NCBI GenBank assembly: GCA_947258785.1
Contig: CAMYJT010000010.1
Coordinates: 47,873 to 111,872 of the forward strand
Direction of reading: 5' to 3'
DNA from: an uncultured Gammaproteobacteria bacterium
GTDB taxonomy: Bacteria > Pseudomonadota > Gammaproteobacteria > Arenicellales > JAANXG01
Length of the DNA stretch: 64,000 nt
Below the pieces are notes generated by a model. It made no database searches. It saw nothing but the letters and a program-made list of their open reading frames with translations, and was not told where the DNA came from. Below, in pieces: positions 8,776 through 18,025 of this stretch (within the stretch, counting starts at the first letter, position 1; each line of letters opens with the position of its first letter). A program made the position numbers and the translations under genes.

Positions 8776-10212
8776 ATGGGCATCATTGAACGGATCCACC
8801 AGCGAGTAGATGCCTTTGTGTGGGGGGCGGACGCGGAACGGCTGCAGCCACTGCAGCAGGGCGTCCAGTCGGTCATGCGCCTCGCCCTGGTGATCGGGCA
8901 GGATCTCTCCCGCGGGGAACTCAGCTTGCGGGCGATGAGCCTGGTTTACACCACACTGCTTTCCGTGGTCCCCCTGCTCGCCGTCAGCTTCTCGGTGTTG
9001 AAAGGATTCGGCGTCCACAACCAACTCGAACCGCTGCTGCTTAATCTGGTGCTGCCGCTGGGTGAACAGGGTAAAAAACTGGTGGCCGAGATTGTCGGTT
9101 TTGTGGACAACATGCGGGTAGGGGTGCTCGGTGCTGTCGGTATGAGCCTGTTGATCTACACCGTGGTCTCGTTGATGCAGAAGATTGAGCAATCACTGAA
9201 TTTTATTTGGCACATTTCCGGGAAGCGCAGTATCGCCCAGCGGTTCAGCGAATACCTGAGCGTGTTACTGATCGGACCGGTTTTGGTGTTTTCGGCCCTC
9301 GGACTGACCGGTTCGTTGATGCACACCGAATTGATGGAGACCCTCACCACCGTGTGGGTCTTAGACGCCGTCATCCGCTACACCGGCGCTTTGCTTCCCT
9401 ATGCCCTGGTGATCTGCGCGTTTACGTTCATTTATGTATTTGTCCCGTTTACCAGGGTGAGGCTCGGTTCCGCCCTTCTGGGTGGCGCCGTTGCCGGGTT
9501 GTTGTGGGAGTCGGTCGGGTGGGGATTTGCCGCGTTCGTCGCCAATTCGGGTAAATACACGGCAATCTATTCCGGGTTCGCCATCGTGATCCTGTCGATG
9601 ATCTGGCTTTACCTGTCCTGGTTGATCCTGCTGATCGGCGCGGCGATTGCCTTTTATCACCAGCACCCGGAGTACCAGACTCCCGCTTCTGGCCGGGAGA
9701 CGTTGAGCAGCCGGGAGTTCGAGCGCCTGACCCTGCTGGCCATGATTGAGATCGGCCGACGGCACATGCTCGGCCAAGAGCCGTGGACGATATCCGGACT
9801 GACCGTTTATTTAGCGGCACGCGCCACCGACATCGAGGCCGCTGTCGCTGCCCTGTCAACGCGGAAATTGATCGTTGCGACCGCCGCCGCCGACCCGGGT
9901 TATGTGCCGGCGAGGACGCTGGAGCGCATAATGGTCTACGAGGTGCTGGAGGCGATTCGTAATTTTCCGGTGACCGCCCACCGGCTCGCGCCGCATCCCG
10001 CGACCGTGCGGGCCGTGGACGAACTGCTGGCGCGAATAGACGGATATTTGGCAACCCGCATCGACCAACAAGATCTGAGTTCATTGATCGAGCACCTCAC
10101 CACAGCGGAGCTTGCCGAGACTGCATCCTCACCAGCCACGCCGCCGTTGCCAGCGGAATCCCGGCAACATCGAGGCGCGGACGATGGATCCAACCAGTCG
10201 AGGACGCCGTGA
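8776..10212 (+). CDS. YihY/BrkB-family inner membrane protein
   Basis: The ATG at 8776 is chosen over the TTG at 8749 because a strong purine-rich ribosome-binding site (GGAGGGGAGGG) lies directly before it. The 478-aa product has about six membrane helices in the first 300 residues. YihY-family signatures are visible: the RAMSLVYTTLLSVVPLLAVS stretch, the 'GWGFAAFVANSGKYTAIYSG' loop and the IVILSMIWLYLSWLILLIGA helix. A soluble C-terminal extension of about 170 residues resembles a winged-helix-like domain and ends in a low-complexity tail. The family was once called ribonuclease BN by mistake; its real function is unknown. The E. coli homologue is shorter. Confidence 0.88.
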   Translation: MGIIERIHQRVDAFVWGADAERLQPLQQGVQSVMRLALVIGQDLSRGELSLRAMSLVYTTLLSVVPLLAVSFSVLKGFGVHNQLEPLLLNLVLPLGEQGKKLVAEIVGFVDNMRVGVLGAVGMSLLIYTVVSLMQKIEQSLNFIWHISGKRSIAQRFSEYLSVLLIGPVLVFSALGLTGSLMHTELMETLTTVWVLDAVIRYTGALLPYALVICAFTFIYVFVPFTRVRLGSALLGGAVAGLLWESVGWGFAAFVANSGKYTAIYSGFAIVILSMIWLYLSWLILLIGAAIAFYHQHPEYQTPASGRETLSSREFERLTLLAMIEIGRRHMLGQEPWTISGLTVYLAARATDIEAAVAALSTRKLIVATAAADPGYVPARTLERIMVYEVLEAIRNFPVTAHRLAPHPATVRAVDELLARIDGYLATRIDQQDLSSLIEHLTTAELAETASSPATPPLPAESRQHRGADDGSNQSRTP

Positions 10213-10289
10213 GTTCGGCGAACCGGGTTGATTTAACCAATGCTCACAATTTGCAGTCGTCCGGACCTTGATCACCGCATTGCGGCCTC

Positions 10290-10305
10290 ATACAGTTAGC
10301 TGTAT
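10290..10305. promoter_or_regulatory. Inverted repeat upstream of receiver gene
   Basis: ATACAG-TTAG-CTGTAT is a perfect 6-bp inverted repeat with a 4-base spacer, ending 28 bases before the start codon of the stand-alone receiver gene. It is a possible operator; the cognate regulator is unknown. Confidence 0.25.
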
Positions 10306-10333
10306 CCATTCAATTCCACTGCTCACCGGAGTT

Positions 10334-10759
10334 ATGGCGCAACTGAAGAAAGTACTGTACGTGGACGACGATCCGAGCGTATGCGAGTTGGTTGAGGTGG
10401 TGCTGGAACTGACCGGTGATCTAGAGGTGCGTATCTGTCACTCGGGACAAGAGGCGGTGTCTCTCAGCAGGACGTTCAAGCCGGAACTAATCGTGATGGA
10501 TGTGAATATGCCCGGCATGGACGGTCCAACCACCTTTTCGACTCTAAAGCGCAACGGCGTGCAGGTACCGGTGGTGTTCGCCACTGCCGAGACCAATCCC
10601 GAGGAACTGCAGAAGTTGTGGCGGCAGGGCCCGGAGGAAATCCTCATCAAACCCTTCGATCCGCATACCCTGAGTACCCGGCTGAAGACCATTTGGCGCG
10701 CCGCACACCGCGCCGAGTTCGGCGGCGAGGCTGCACCATGCACCGAAAATCAGGCGTGA
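10334..10759 (+). CDS. Stand-alone CheY-like response regulator receiver
   Basis: The ATG at 10334 (MAQLKKVLYVDDDPS) follows a CCGGAGTT ribosome-binding site. The upstream in-frame extension has no receiver features. The 141-aa product is one receiver domain: acidic pocket VDDD near residue 12, phospho-acceptor Asp in LIVMDVNMPGMDG, switch Thr in VVFATAE and conserved Lys in LIKPFDP. No output domain is present, only a 25-residue tail. It probably takes phosphate from a histidine kinase and acts by protein contact. The convergent CHASE2 kinase next door is a candidate partner by position only. Confidence 0.9.
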   Translation: MAQLKKVLYVDDDPSVCELVEVVLELTGDLEVRICHSGQEAVSLSRTFKPELIVMDVNMPGMDGPTTFSTLKRNGVQVPVVFATAETNPEELQKLWRQGPEEILIKPFDPHTLSTRLKTIWRAAHRAEFGGEAAPCTENQA

Positions 10760-10860
10760 GGATGAAGGAATCCGCAGATTCGCCCGGATAGAAGTCATAA
10801 CGTCCGCCGCCATAGTCCGATATGCCGGTTGACCGCTGGGCTGGCGGGTCCGGTACAGCC

Positions 10861-13488
10861 TCACGGGCCGTCTTCAGCGCGGGGCAGATAGAGGTGAACG
10901 CAGGTGCCGCGGCCGACCCGGCTCTCCAACTCAATCGACCCGTGATGGCGTTCGATCACCGTCTTGACAAATGCCAACCCCAAGCCGCTGCCGCGCTCCT
11001 CCCGGTGCTCGTCACGGTCGATCCGTTTGAACCGGGTAAATATCTGTGGCAGGTCTTGTTCGGCAATGCCGTACCCGGTGTCCCGAATCCAACTGTGAAT
11101 CATCGCTTTCCCGTTGTGTTCCATGCCCAGCGTTACCCGCGCGCCGTCCGGACTGTACTTGATCGCGTTACTCAACAGATTGGTCAGTGCGCGCTCGAGC
11201 AGGTCGCCGTCCCCCAGCAGCGGCGCGGCGTCGGGCAGGTCGCTGTCGAGAGCTATGTCTTTGGCAGAGGCCTGAGCGCGTACGGCGTTCAGAGCGGTGC
11301 CGGCAAGATCGACTAGATCGACCTCGCAGAAGACGCTGGTGTCAGCCATCTCAGCGCGCGCGAGCTGTAGAAAATCGTCAGCGAGTTTCAGGGTTTTACG
11401 CGCGTTTTGCTCGATACTCTCAACGTACTTCAGGTCGGAATACCGTTCCGGTTTGAGTTTGGCGATGCCGGTCAGCGCGATGATCGAAGTCAAGGGCATG
11501 CGCAGGTCGTGTGACAAAAAGGCCATCAACTCGCGGCGGCGCCGCTCGCTCTCCTTCAAGGCGGTGACATCCGCCAGATTGACGAGTATGCCTTGTAAGT
11601 CCTCGCTCTCGTAGTCAAACGGCGATATCTGGATCAACAGGTCCTTACCCGCGGGGGATTTCGCGGCCACGGTCACGGTCTCGCTCCACAACAGTACCCG
11701 CCGCAGCAGCTGCGGCCAGTTCTGTTCACCTTGGTAATCCAATCTCGTCAACAGCTCGGACAGCTGTTGCCGCTCCAGGGCCTCCGAATCGGCCGCAGCG
11801 AAGTAGTCGACAGCGCGGGAATTCGTCATCAACACGCGACCCAGCGCGTCCGAGACGACCACGCCGTATGCGAGTTGTGCGAGGGTGTCCATGATGAACC
11901 GGCGCATCGACTGGAGTCGCTCGGTGGCGGCCTGGACCTGCAGAATGCGCGACTGCAGGAACTCAACGGGGCTGCGTGGCCGGGTGTCGGGAGCACTCTC
12001 GCAGTGGTGGACCAGCGCGGTCAACAGCTTCAGTTCGGCGGCTTCGGGCGCCGTCTCACCCGACCAGTAAATGCCCAGGCGCCAGCTGTCCGGCCCCCGG
12101 CTCAGGGCGGTCCACAGCGCCGGCAGGGTGATCGCCCAACGCCCCAACTGCGGCGGTTCGGCAAATACCGGCGGGGGATCGCCCGTGTGTGATTGGACTC
12201 GATCGGAGGCGTCCAGCATGACATGACCCTGGATCGGGAGCATTTGGCTCAAAAACGCCACCGCCTCGTCCATTGGCACGGTATCCGGCCGGTGCGTGAT
12301 GGTGCGCTCGTGATGCAGCTTCGACAATTCCTGGTTCAAATATCGGAGCGTCTGCACCAACCGCCGCCAGCCCCACATGACGTATCCTGCGAGCAGCAGC
12401 GTCAACGCTGCGGCCGGTGGGTACCACAACTGTGCATTACGTAGCATGATCCAGCCGATGACCAAGGTCGCCACGCTGAACGCCAACCAAATCGGCAGCG
12501 ACCAGCGTGGCGCCCGCGGGTACAGCCACGCCGGGACCAAGACCAGTATGACGGTTACTAGCAGGCGCCATGGCATGGCGAGCGGCAGCACGGCCAGACC
12601 GCTCTGCAGTGTATCGATCTCGTTCGCGATCACCTCTACCCCCGGCATCGGATGCCGGTCACCGGACACCGGGGTAGGCAACAAGTCCCCCAGGCCCGCC
12701 GCCGTGGCGCCGATGAGTACAAGCTTTTCCCTGAACAGCTGATCGGAGACTCTGTCTTTCAGTACGTCGACAAAAGAGGCCCTTGGGTATTGCCCCGGCG
12801 GGCCCGCATACGGAATCCAGATCTGATGGTCGCGGGTCCAGGTAAACGGTGAAACCCGATCGGAACGGGGATTGCGCAGCCCGGGCAGCCGCCCCCAGGC
12901 TTGATCGTCGCTGAGTTGCAGCATGGCCAACGCGAAGCTCGGCCATCGCGGCTCGCCCAGCCCCGCCTTGAGGTAGGCGCTGCGGGCAACGGCGTCGCGA
13001 TCCAGCTGGCGGTCCACATGACCCAGTGTGGCCACGCGGGACAACTCAGGCAACGGCAGAATCTCGATCAGCTGCCCGCCCAGCCTCTGCTGGGCATTGA
13101 GAACCGGTAGAACGACATTGTTGCTCGCATCGATAATCCGGGTAAGCTGTCGATCGCCCTCCGGGTCGTCGGCGCTGGCTTCCGCAAACACGACGTCCAA
13201 GCCGATCACCCGGGCCCCCGACGCGTGAATTCGCTGTACCACATCGGCATGAACCGCACGCGACCACGGCCAGCGGCCGAGTTCAGCGAGGCTTTGTTCG
13301 TCGATGGCAACGATCACCACGTTGTCGGCCGGGGTGCGGGTCCAGCGGCGCAGCTGCCAGTCGTAGATGACCTGGTCCCACTCCCACAGCGTATCGAAAT
13401 AGATGAACAGCGCCGCCAGCGTGATGAGGGTCAGCGACAGGACCGACCGCTCCGCCAGCCGCCACCGGCGAGGGGTGTCGGTGCTCAC
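10861..13488 (-). CDS. CHASE2-domain sensor histidine kinase
   Basis: An 875-aa product is read from a GTG at 13488, which overlaps the stop codon of the upstream FecR gene in a GTGA arrangement and suggests translational coupling; another GTG at 13533 is possible. Order: one membrane helix (about 15-35), a large periplasmic CHASE2 domain (VVIVAIDEQSLAELGRWPWS onward, to about 300), three more membrane helices, a PAS-like domain (about 550-640), a HisKA dimerisation domain with the phospho-acceptor His in FLSHDLRMPLTS, and a HATPase_c domain with N box, DTGYGI and GSGLGL boxes. It autophosphorylates in response to an unknown periplasmic signal. The coupled FecR partner suggests that this protein senses or transmits an envelope signal. 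Confidence 0.92.
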   Translation of the reverse strand: MSTDTPRRWRLAERSVLSLTLITLAALFIYFDTLWEWDQVIYDWQLRRWTRTPADNVVIVAIDEQSLAELGRWPWSRAVHADVVQRIHASGARVIGLDVVFAEASADDPEGDRQLTRIIDASNNVVLPVLNAQQRLGGQLIEILPLPELSRVATLGHVDRQLDRDAVARSAYLKAGLGEPRWPSFALAMLQLSDDQAWGRLPGLRNPRSDRVSPFTWTRDHQIWIPYAGPPGQYPRASFVDVLKDRVSDQLFREKLVLIGATAAGLGDLLPTPVSGDRHPMPGVEVIANEIDTLQSGLAVLPLAMPWRLLVTVILVLVPAWLYPRAPRWSLPIWLAFSVATLVIGWIMLRNAQLWYPPAAALTLLLAGYVMWGWRRLVQTLRYLNQELSKLHHERTITHRPDTVPMDEAVAFLSQMLPIQGHVMLDASDRVQSHTGDPPPVFAEPPQLGRWAITLPALWTALSRGPDSWRLGIYWSGETAPEAAELKLLTALVHHCESAPDTRPRSPVEFLQSRILQVQAATERLQSMRRFIMDTLAQLAYGVVVSDALGRVLMTNSRAVDYFAAADSEALERQQLSELLTRLDYQGEQNWPQLLRRVLLWSETVTVAAKSPAGKDLLIQISPFDYESEDLQGILVNLADVTALKESERRRRELMAFLSHDLRMPLTSIIALTGIAKLKPERYSDLKYVESIEQNARKTLKLADDFLQLARAEMADTSVFCEVDLVDLAGTALNAVRAQASAKDIALDSDLPDAAPLLGDGDLLERALTNLLSNAIKYSPDGARVTLGMEHNGKAMIHSWIRDTGYGIAEQDLPQIFTRFKRIDRDEHREERGSGLGLAFVKTVIERHHGSIELESRVGRGTCVHLYLPRAEDGP

Positions 13489-15140
13489 AGCAGGAGCAGC
13501 GCGCCCCCCAGGAGGATCAATACCGTTCTCCACCAGTGCCGGTAGGGGATGTCGATCCGCTGCGTGGTACTGAACGGTCCCAGATAACCATCGGCGGCAA
13601 CGGTGGCCACCCGCAGGTAATACGAGCCCGCTGCCGGTGCCAGCAGCGAATACTCGGGGTCCGCAACCTGCTCATCGACCACCAGTTCTTTGAATTCGGA
13701 ATCACGGGCGAACTGCACGCGATAACGTTGACCGGGTTCGGCAGCCGACCAGCGGACGGAGATCGCGTCTTGGGTTACCTGCGGTAGCTCGGACTTCGGA
13801 CTCGGCGGGGGAGGCTGGTAGGTAAACGATTGAGCATCGCCGAAAGGACCGAGTTCCGCGCTGCCGTCGCGGGTAGCGAGCCGCCAGTAATAGGTCCCGG
13901 GGGCGAGCCCGGCGGCCGGCCGGAATGAGGTCCGATCCGTCGATTCGGAGTCCACCAGCGTGGGGGCGAAATCGGGATTGTCCGCCAGCTGCAGGCGGTA
14001 GCCGGCCGCCTCCTCCGGGGTCGTCCAACGGAGTTCCGGGCGGGGATCGCGCAGGAGCTCCTCGGGTGTCGGGTGGATCGATGCCGGGGGCTCTGGCCGA
14101 GCATTCAGTACGAAGCCGTGCACCGCGTCGAGGCCTTCCAACCCGGCCTGGTCGATGCCCCGGACCCGCAGTGAATACTGCCCGTCTTGCGCCAGCTGCA
14201 GCCGTTCTACGCGGGCGTCCGAGACCGTTTGGTCGACGAGCAGGGTATCGAGTCCGGCGCCCGAGCCGATCTGGATCCGGTAGGCTGTTGCCCCCGCGAG
14301 CGCCGGCCACTGGAACACAACCGGCAGCCGCTCGAGTACTGGCGGCAGGGCGCTGGTATCGGGTTTCGGTAACAGGCGGCGCGGCGGATCGGGGGGGTTG
14401 CCCTGCTTGGCCCGCACCCCGAACGCCTGGGGCACGTTGCGGGCGCGGCCGGCCGCTGAGACCGACACGGTGCCGTCCAGGACTTCGACCCGGGTCACCG
14501 GTGCAGCGGCGGCCTCGGCGCTGACCCGGTAATTCGTGCCCCGGACCGCTGACGCGGCAGCCGGGGTATGGATCTCGTAGCGGCTGCCGGGCCCGCGGCT
14601 GGGTTCGGCGTCGGCATCTACCCGCCCGCGCTGCAAGCGTGCCCGGGTGTCGGCCATGCCGGTGTCACCATAGGCAGACAGGGTATCGAAGGTCACCCGG
14701 CTGTCGCCACGCAGGATCATCCGCGAACCGTCGGCGAATTCCAACACGACGTTGCCGCCGGGGCCGGTTACCACGGCATCGCCCACGTTGAGCGTCTGCC
14801 CCGCTTGCAGCGGTCGCTGATCCTGTGCCTCGCCCACTAAGGCGTAGCTCTCGCCGGAGACCAGTTTGATGGTTACCGGCGCCGGTTGCACTTTCATCCA
14901 GCGGATCGGAAAGCGGAGTTTTGAGCCCGGTTGCAGGTGCTCGGGGTCGTCGACGCGGTTGAGCTCCTGCAGCCGGCGGGTCGCGGCGACCCCGCGTTTC
15001 ATGTACTTGTCGCTCAAGTCCCACAGGGTGTCCCCCGGACGCACGGTGTACAAGTAGTCGTTCGCCCACGATGGCGCCGCTACCCCGAACAGCGCCATCG
15101 CGACTCCAAGCGTTTTCCACTGTCTCACCAGATTATTCAT
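13485..15140 (-). CDS. Secreted LysM-FecR domain protein
   Basis: A 551-aa exported protein. A signal peptide ends at about residue 26 (PSWA-ND). A LysM domain follows (YTVRPGDTLWDLSDKY, about 30-77), then a FecR domain (about 95-240; VVLEFADGSRMILRGDS and AASAVRGTNYRVS are typical). Two or three fibronectin-like repeats span about 260-520 (recurring 'FQWPALAGATAYRIQI', 'LRWTTPEEAAGYRLQL' and 'VRWSAAEPGQRYRVQF'). The last 20 residues are a hydrophobic helix. LysM binds peptidoglycan glycans, so the protein probably sits in the periplasm anchored by its C-terminus. It is translationally coupled to the CHASE2 kinase downstream, a pairing also known from other proteobacteria. Confidence 0.9.
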   Translation of the reverse strand: MNNLVRQWKTLGVAMALFGVAAPSWANDYLYTVRPGDTLWDLSDKYMKRGVAATRRLQELNRVDDPEHLQPGSKLRFPIRWMKVQPAPVTIKLVSGESYALVGEAQDQRPLQAGQTLNVGDAVVTGPGGNVVLEFADGSRMILRGDSRVTFDTLSAYGDTGMADTRARLQRGRVDADAEPSRGPGSRYEIHTPAAASAVRGTNYRVSAEAAAAPVTRVEVLDGTVSVSAAGRARNVPQAFGVRAKQGNPPDPPRRLLPKPDTSALPPVLERLPVVFQWPALAGATAYRIQIGSGAGLDTLLVDQTVSDARVERLQLAQDGQYSLRVRGIDQAGLEGLDAVHGFVLNARPEPPASIHPTPEELLRDPRPELRWTTPEEAAGYRLQLADNPDFAPTLVDSESTDRTSFRPAAGLAPGTYYWRLATRDGSAELGPFGDAQSFTYQPPPPSPKSELPQVTQDAISVRWSAAEPGQRYRVQFARDSEFKELVVDEQVADPEYSLLAPAAGSYYLRVATVAADGYLGPFSTTQRIDIPYRHWWRTVLILLGGALLLL

Positions 15141-15609
15141 GGGTATTCTTCTCTACGCTCAAACACTGCGGCCGTGATCGCTAAGACGCGTCGCCCCACC
15201 AACACGGCCACCCCGTTTGATCATCATATTATGAGTCCCAAACTGATGTAATAGCCGCTAGAAATACCGCGTGTCGGCAAACCCTCTCAATCATTATAAC
15301 GGTATTGCCGCTCGATACACGTCGCGGACAGGTGCCGACAGTCCATTTTACATAGCTTTACGCTTGGTCATCGAACAATGCCGGCGTCCGCCGGTTCGGA
15401 ATTCGCTTCCGGTGCGCCGTTGGAATCCCTTGCAGGCCACCGGCTGCAGCCCTGTATTGAGTGTCTATACTTATCAATGTGGGTGGGTGTCGACACCGGC
15501 GTTGCGGCGACACAGCGATCGCCGCACAACGGCCGGTAGAGATAATCCTCAACATTACGGCAGACCTCGCAGCAATGCGATTGATGCACAACTATGTTCG
15601 AGTGATTCA
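15141..15609. other. Divergent intergenic region, FecR gene / retropepsin gene
   Basis: About 470 bases. The long open frame reading into the retropepsin gene from 15271 has no recognisable coding character, and the protease signal-anchor starts only at 15610. A perfect 12-bp palindrome (GGTGTCGACACC) lies at 15486-15497. No other element was recognised. Confidence 0.35.
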
Positions 15610-16476
15610 ATGATGGTCAATCACAAACGCAATCAACTGGTCGGGCCGGCAGTGACGTCACTGCTGGCGGGGATGGTGATGTTGTCCGCGGTAACGGTGG
15701 TGTCGGCACTGTCCGAGAGACATCGGATCGACACCGGAGCTTGGTCTTCTCTGACCTTGGAAGAAGTCCGGGCGATCGCGTTACGTGTGCAGCGGGAGCA
15801 GCAGCGGGCCGAAGCCATTGGCCGGGTGAGAGGCATCAGTGTGCTGGCCTTGTACGACACCCAACGTTCTGCCTACCCGGGCCGGGGACGTCGCGCCGCA
15901 TTGTCGGCCAAAGCCATGCTGCACATCGACGGTAAGCGGCACCTGTTGGCGCCGGGCGAGACCAGCCCGGAAGGGGTGACCTTGGTGAGCGCCGGTTCGG
16001 ACATCGCGGTGGTGGAGGTCAACGGATATCAAGAGGTCCTTACCCTCGGTGCCACGGCGGTCTATCCGGGCACACTCGAGCGCCCGGTGAATGAAGACGC
16101 CGGTGACGACTCGGTCTCGTTGTGGGCAGGACCGGGTGGATTTTTCTACGCCGATGGCACGATCAATGGGTATCCGGTTCATTTTCTGATCGACACCGGG
16201 GCCAACACGGTGGCGATCAGCGGTGATCTGGCGCGGCGCATCGGTCTGGATCATGCTGGGCTCAAGCAGGAGCTGGCAACGACCGCCGGTGGCTTGTCAC
16301 CCGTGGTCCCGATTACCCTCGATCGGGTGAGCGTCGGTGACATCACGCTCAACGATGTCGCCGCCGGGATCATGCCCGGTCAGCATCCCGAGACACCTCT
16401 GCTCGGCTTGTCGTTCCTGGGCAAGCTGGACATGTCGCGCATCGGCGATGAAATGCATCTGAAGCGGCGGCACTGA
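15610..16476 (+). CDS. Retropepsin-like aspartic protease, membrane-anchored
   Basis: The paired ATGs at 15610/15613 start a 288-aa protein with an N-terminal hydrophobic anchor (about residues 12-33). The C-terminal 120 residues form a single-lobe clan AA aspartic protease of the TIGR02281 type: the GFFYADGTINGYPVHF strand pair, catalytic LIDTGANTVAIS (Asp195) and the closing LLGLSFLGKLDM strand. Family members act as dimers in the periplasm; substrates are unknown in most species. The middle region is unrecognised. The gene stands alone between the FecR-CHASE2 pair and the pilus operon. Confidence 0.85.
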   Translation: MMVNHKRNQLVGPAVTSLLAGMVMLSAVTVVSALSERHRIDTGAWSSLTLEEVRAIALRVQREQQRAEAIGRVRGISVLALYDTQRSAYPGRGRRAALSAKAMLHIDGKRHLLAPGETSPEGVTLVSAGSDIAVVEVNGYQEVLTLGATAVYPGTLERPVNEDAGDDSVSLWAGPGGFFYADGTINGYPVHFLIDTGANTVAISGDLARRIGLDHAGLKQELATTAGGLSPVVPITLDRVSVGDITLNDVAAGIMPGQHPETPLLGLSFLGKLDMSRIGDEMHLKRRH

Positions 16477-16563
16477 GCGGCTGCGCAGTTGATTCGTTCA
16501 TAGTTGCTCGATCGCGGTCCTTGGGTCTTCAGCCGTCAACCGGTACCCCGACGGCAACTTAAA

Positions 16564-16596
16564 GCATGGAGGTCCGTCGCGGACTTGAACCCATGC
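16564..16596 (+). promoter_or_regulatory. Stem-loop in the leader upstream of the pilus operon
   Basis: GCATGG (16564-16569) pairs with CCATGC (16591-16596). Inside it AGGTCC pairs with GGACTT (one G-T), leaving a GTCGC loop and a GAAC bulge. It lies about 155 bases before the first pilin gene. It is not a recognised riboswitch; an RNA leader role is speculative. Confidence 0.25.
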
Positions 16597-16751
16597 ATCG
16601 CAGCCTGTTTCCTGTGATTCGGCGCGGTGGGGGCACACCGAGAATAATTCCTGGTGGCTGCGCACTATTTTGATTCTTTTATTCGGGCCCGCCGCTTGCG
16701 AGGCACGATATTCGGACTAAAGTTATAAATAAGGTAGGGGGTTTCACAGAA

Positions 16752-17417
16752 ATGCGGTTCCAGCGACCAGATGTCGTCGACAGTAGATCACTGCATGGAG
16801 ATCAAACGCGCGGTTTAGCCGCGCCGCCGGGATTCACACTGGTCGAATTCCTGGTGACGCTGGCAGTCACCGCGATTCTGTTCTCAGTTACGGTTCCCAA
16901 TTTTCGCACCTTCGTCCAGAACAACCGTCTGGCCGGTGCGACCAGCGATTTTGTCACGGCAATCAATCAGGCCCGTACGGAGGCCTTGAAACGAGGCGTG
17001 CGGGTCTATCTGTGCCGGACCGGCAATCCGCACGACGAGGATGGACCGGCCTGCGGGGCCGATCTGCCGAACGGCGACGCCAACGCCGACAAGGATTGGA
17101 CGCCGGGTTGGTTCACGTATGCCCTGCCCATCGATTTTAACCCCGGCTCCGGAGCCAGCGACTACGATGAGGACGCCGGCGATGAACTGATAACAATCGC
17201 TCCAGCCGCTGCGGCCGACCTAACCGTTACCGCCAACACGCTGGGCGATCGCCGGTTCGGCTTCCTGGCCGACGGCACGTTGCACGCCTCAGGGACGGTG
17301 CGGTATACCATCTGCGATGATCGTGACGGCGCCGGTGATACCGGACGCCTGTTCGAGATTGCGCCCATCGGCCGTGTTGTTATATCGCGGACCGACGATT
17401 GCACCCCGGAGGGATAG
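16752..17417 (+). CDS. fimT: GspH/FimT-type minor pseudopilin
   Basis: A 221-aa protein opening the pilus assembly operon. After a longer-than-usual leader of about 27 residues it has the type III signal (cleavage after Gly in PPG-FTLVEFLVTLAVTAILF), with Glu at +5 of the mature protein and the pilin hydrophobic helix. The C-terminal part is a GspH-like globular domain (ARTEALKRGVRVYLCR, 'FGFLADGTL', 'ISRTDDC'). Minor pseudopilins prime assembly at the tip of type IV pili. AGGTAGGGGG lies about 10 bases before the ATG. FimU is the alternative name in other species. Confidence 0.85.
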   Translation: MRFQRPDVVDSRSLHGDQTRGLAAPPGFTLVEFLVTLAVTAILFSVTVPNFRTFVQNNRLAGATSDFVTAINQARTEALKRGVRVYLCRTGNPHDEDGPACGADLPNGDANADKDWTPGWFTYALPIDFNPGSGASDYDEDAGDELITIAPAAAADLTVTANTLGDRRFGFLADGTLHASGTVRYTICDDRDGAGDTGRLFEIAPIGRVVISRTDDCTPEG

Positions 17418-17420
17418 GTC

Positions 17421-18023
17421 ATGTCTACCCGATCCGTCGTGAATAGGGAGCGTGGCACGGGGTTAATCGAGGTCATGGTGACCGTGTTCGTGGTGGCCAT
17501 CGGCTTACTCGGTATGGCGGCGCTGCAGACGCAGTCGAAGCGATCCAATCTGGAGGCCATCCAGCGTACGACGGCCACCATGCTGGTCCACGAAGTCATC
17601 GAACGCATGCGTGCCAATGCCGGTGCGCTCGGTACCTACCTGACGGAAGGCGCGTCAATCGGTGGGCAGTCCATCAGCGCGGAACCGACGCCCAAATGTC
17701 TCGGCACCCAGCTCTGCACGCCGACCGAAATCGCCCAGCACGACGTCTGGGAATGGGAACAGGCCATCGACGGCGCCAGTGAAAAGGCCGGCTCGAGTTT
17801 GACCGGCGGGCTCATCGCGCCCACAGGCTGTTTGACCGGACCCGTTGGTGGTGGCACCGGTGTCTACACGGTGGCGGTTGCCTGGCGTAGTCAGACCGAG
17901 TTGTCGAATCCCGCCGCCGACGATTGCGGGGAGAGTTCCGGCAAGTACGACGGTCCGAACGGTTCCAATCCTGACAAATTCCGCCGCGTACTGGTGTTGG
18001 ACGTGTTCATCAACGCGGGGTAA
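17421..18023 (+). CDS. pilV: Type IV pilus modification protein PilV
   Basis: A 200-aa prepilin-like protein starting 3 bases after the upstream stop. The prepilin signal is RERG-TGLIEVMVTVFVVAIGLLGMAALQ, with Glu at mature position 5. The AALQTQSKRSNLEAIQRTTA helix and the ERMRANAGAL motif are typical of PilV. PilV is a minor pilin that forms part of the PilVWX-PilY1 priming complex needed for pilus extrusion. Confidence 0.9.
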   Translation: MSTRSVVNRERGTGLIEVMVTVFVVAIGLLGMAALQTQSKRSNLEAIQRTTATMLVHEVIERMRANAGALGTYLTEGASIGGQSISAEPTPKCLGTQLCTPTEIAQHDVWEWEQAIDGASEKAGSSLTGGLIAPTGCLTGPVGGGTGVYTVAVAWRSQTELSNPAADDCGESSGKYDGPNGSNPDKFRRVLVLDVFINAG

Positions 18024-18025
18024 AC

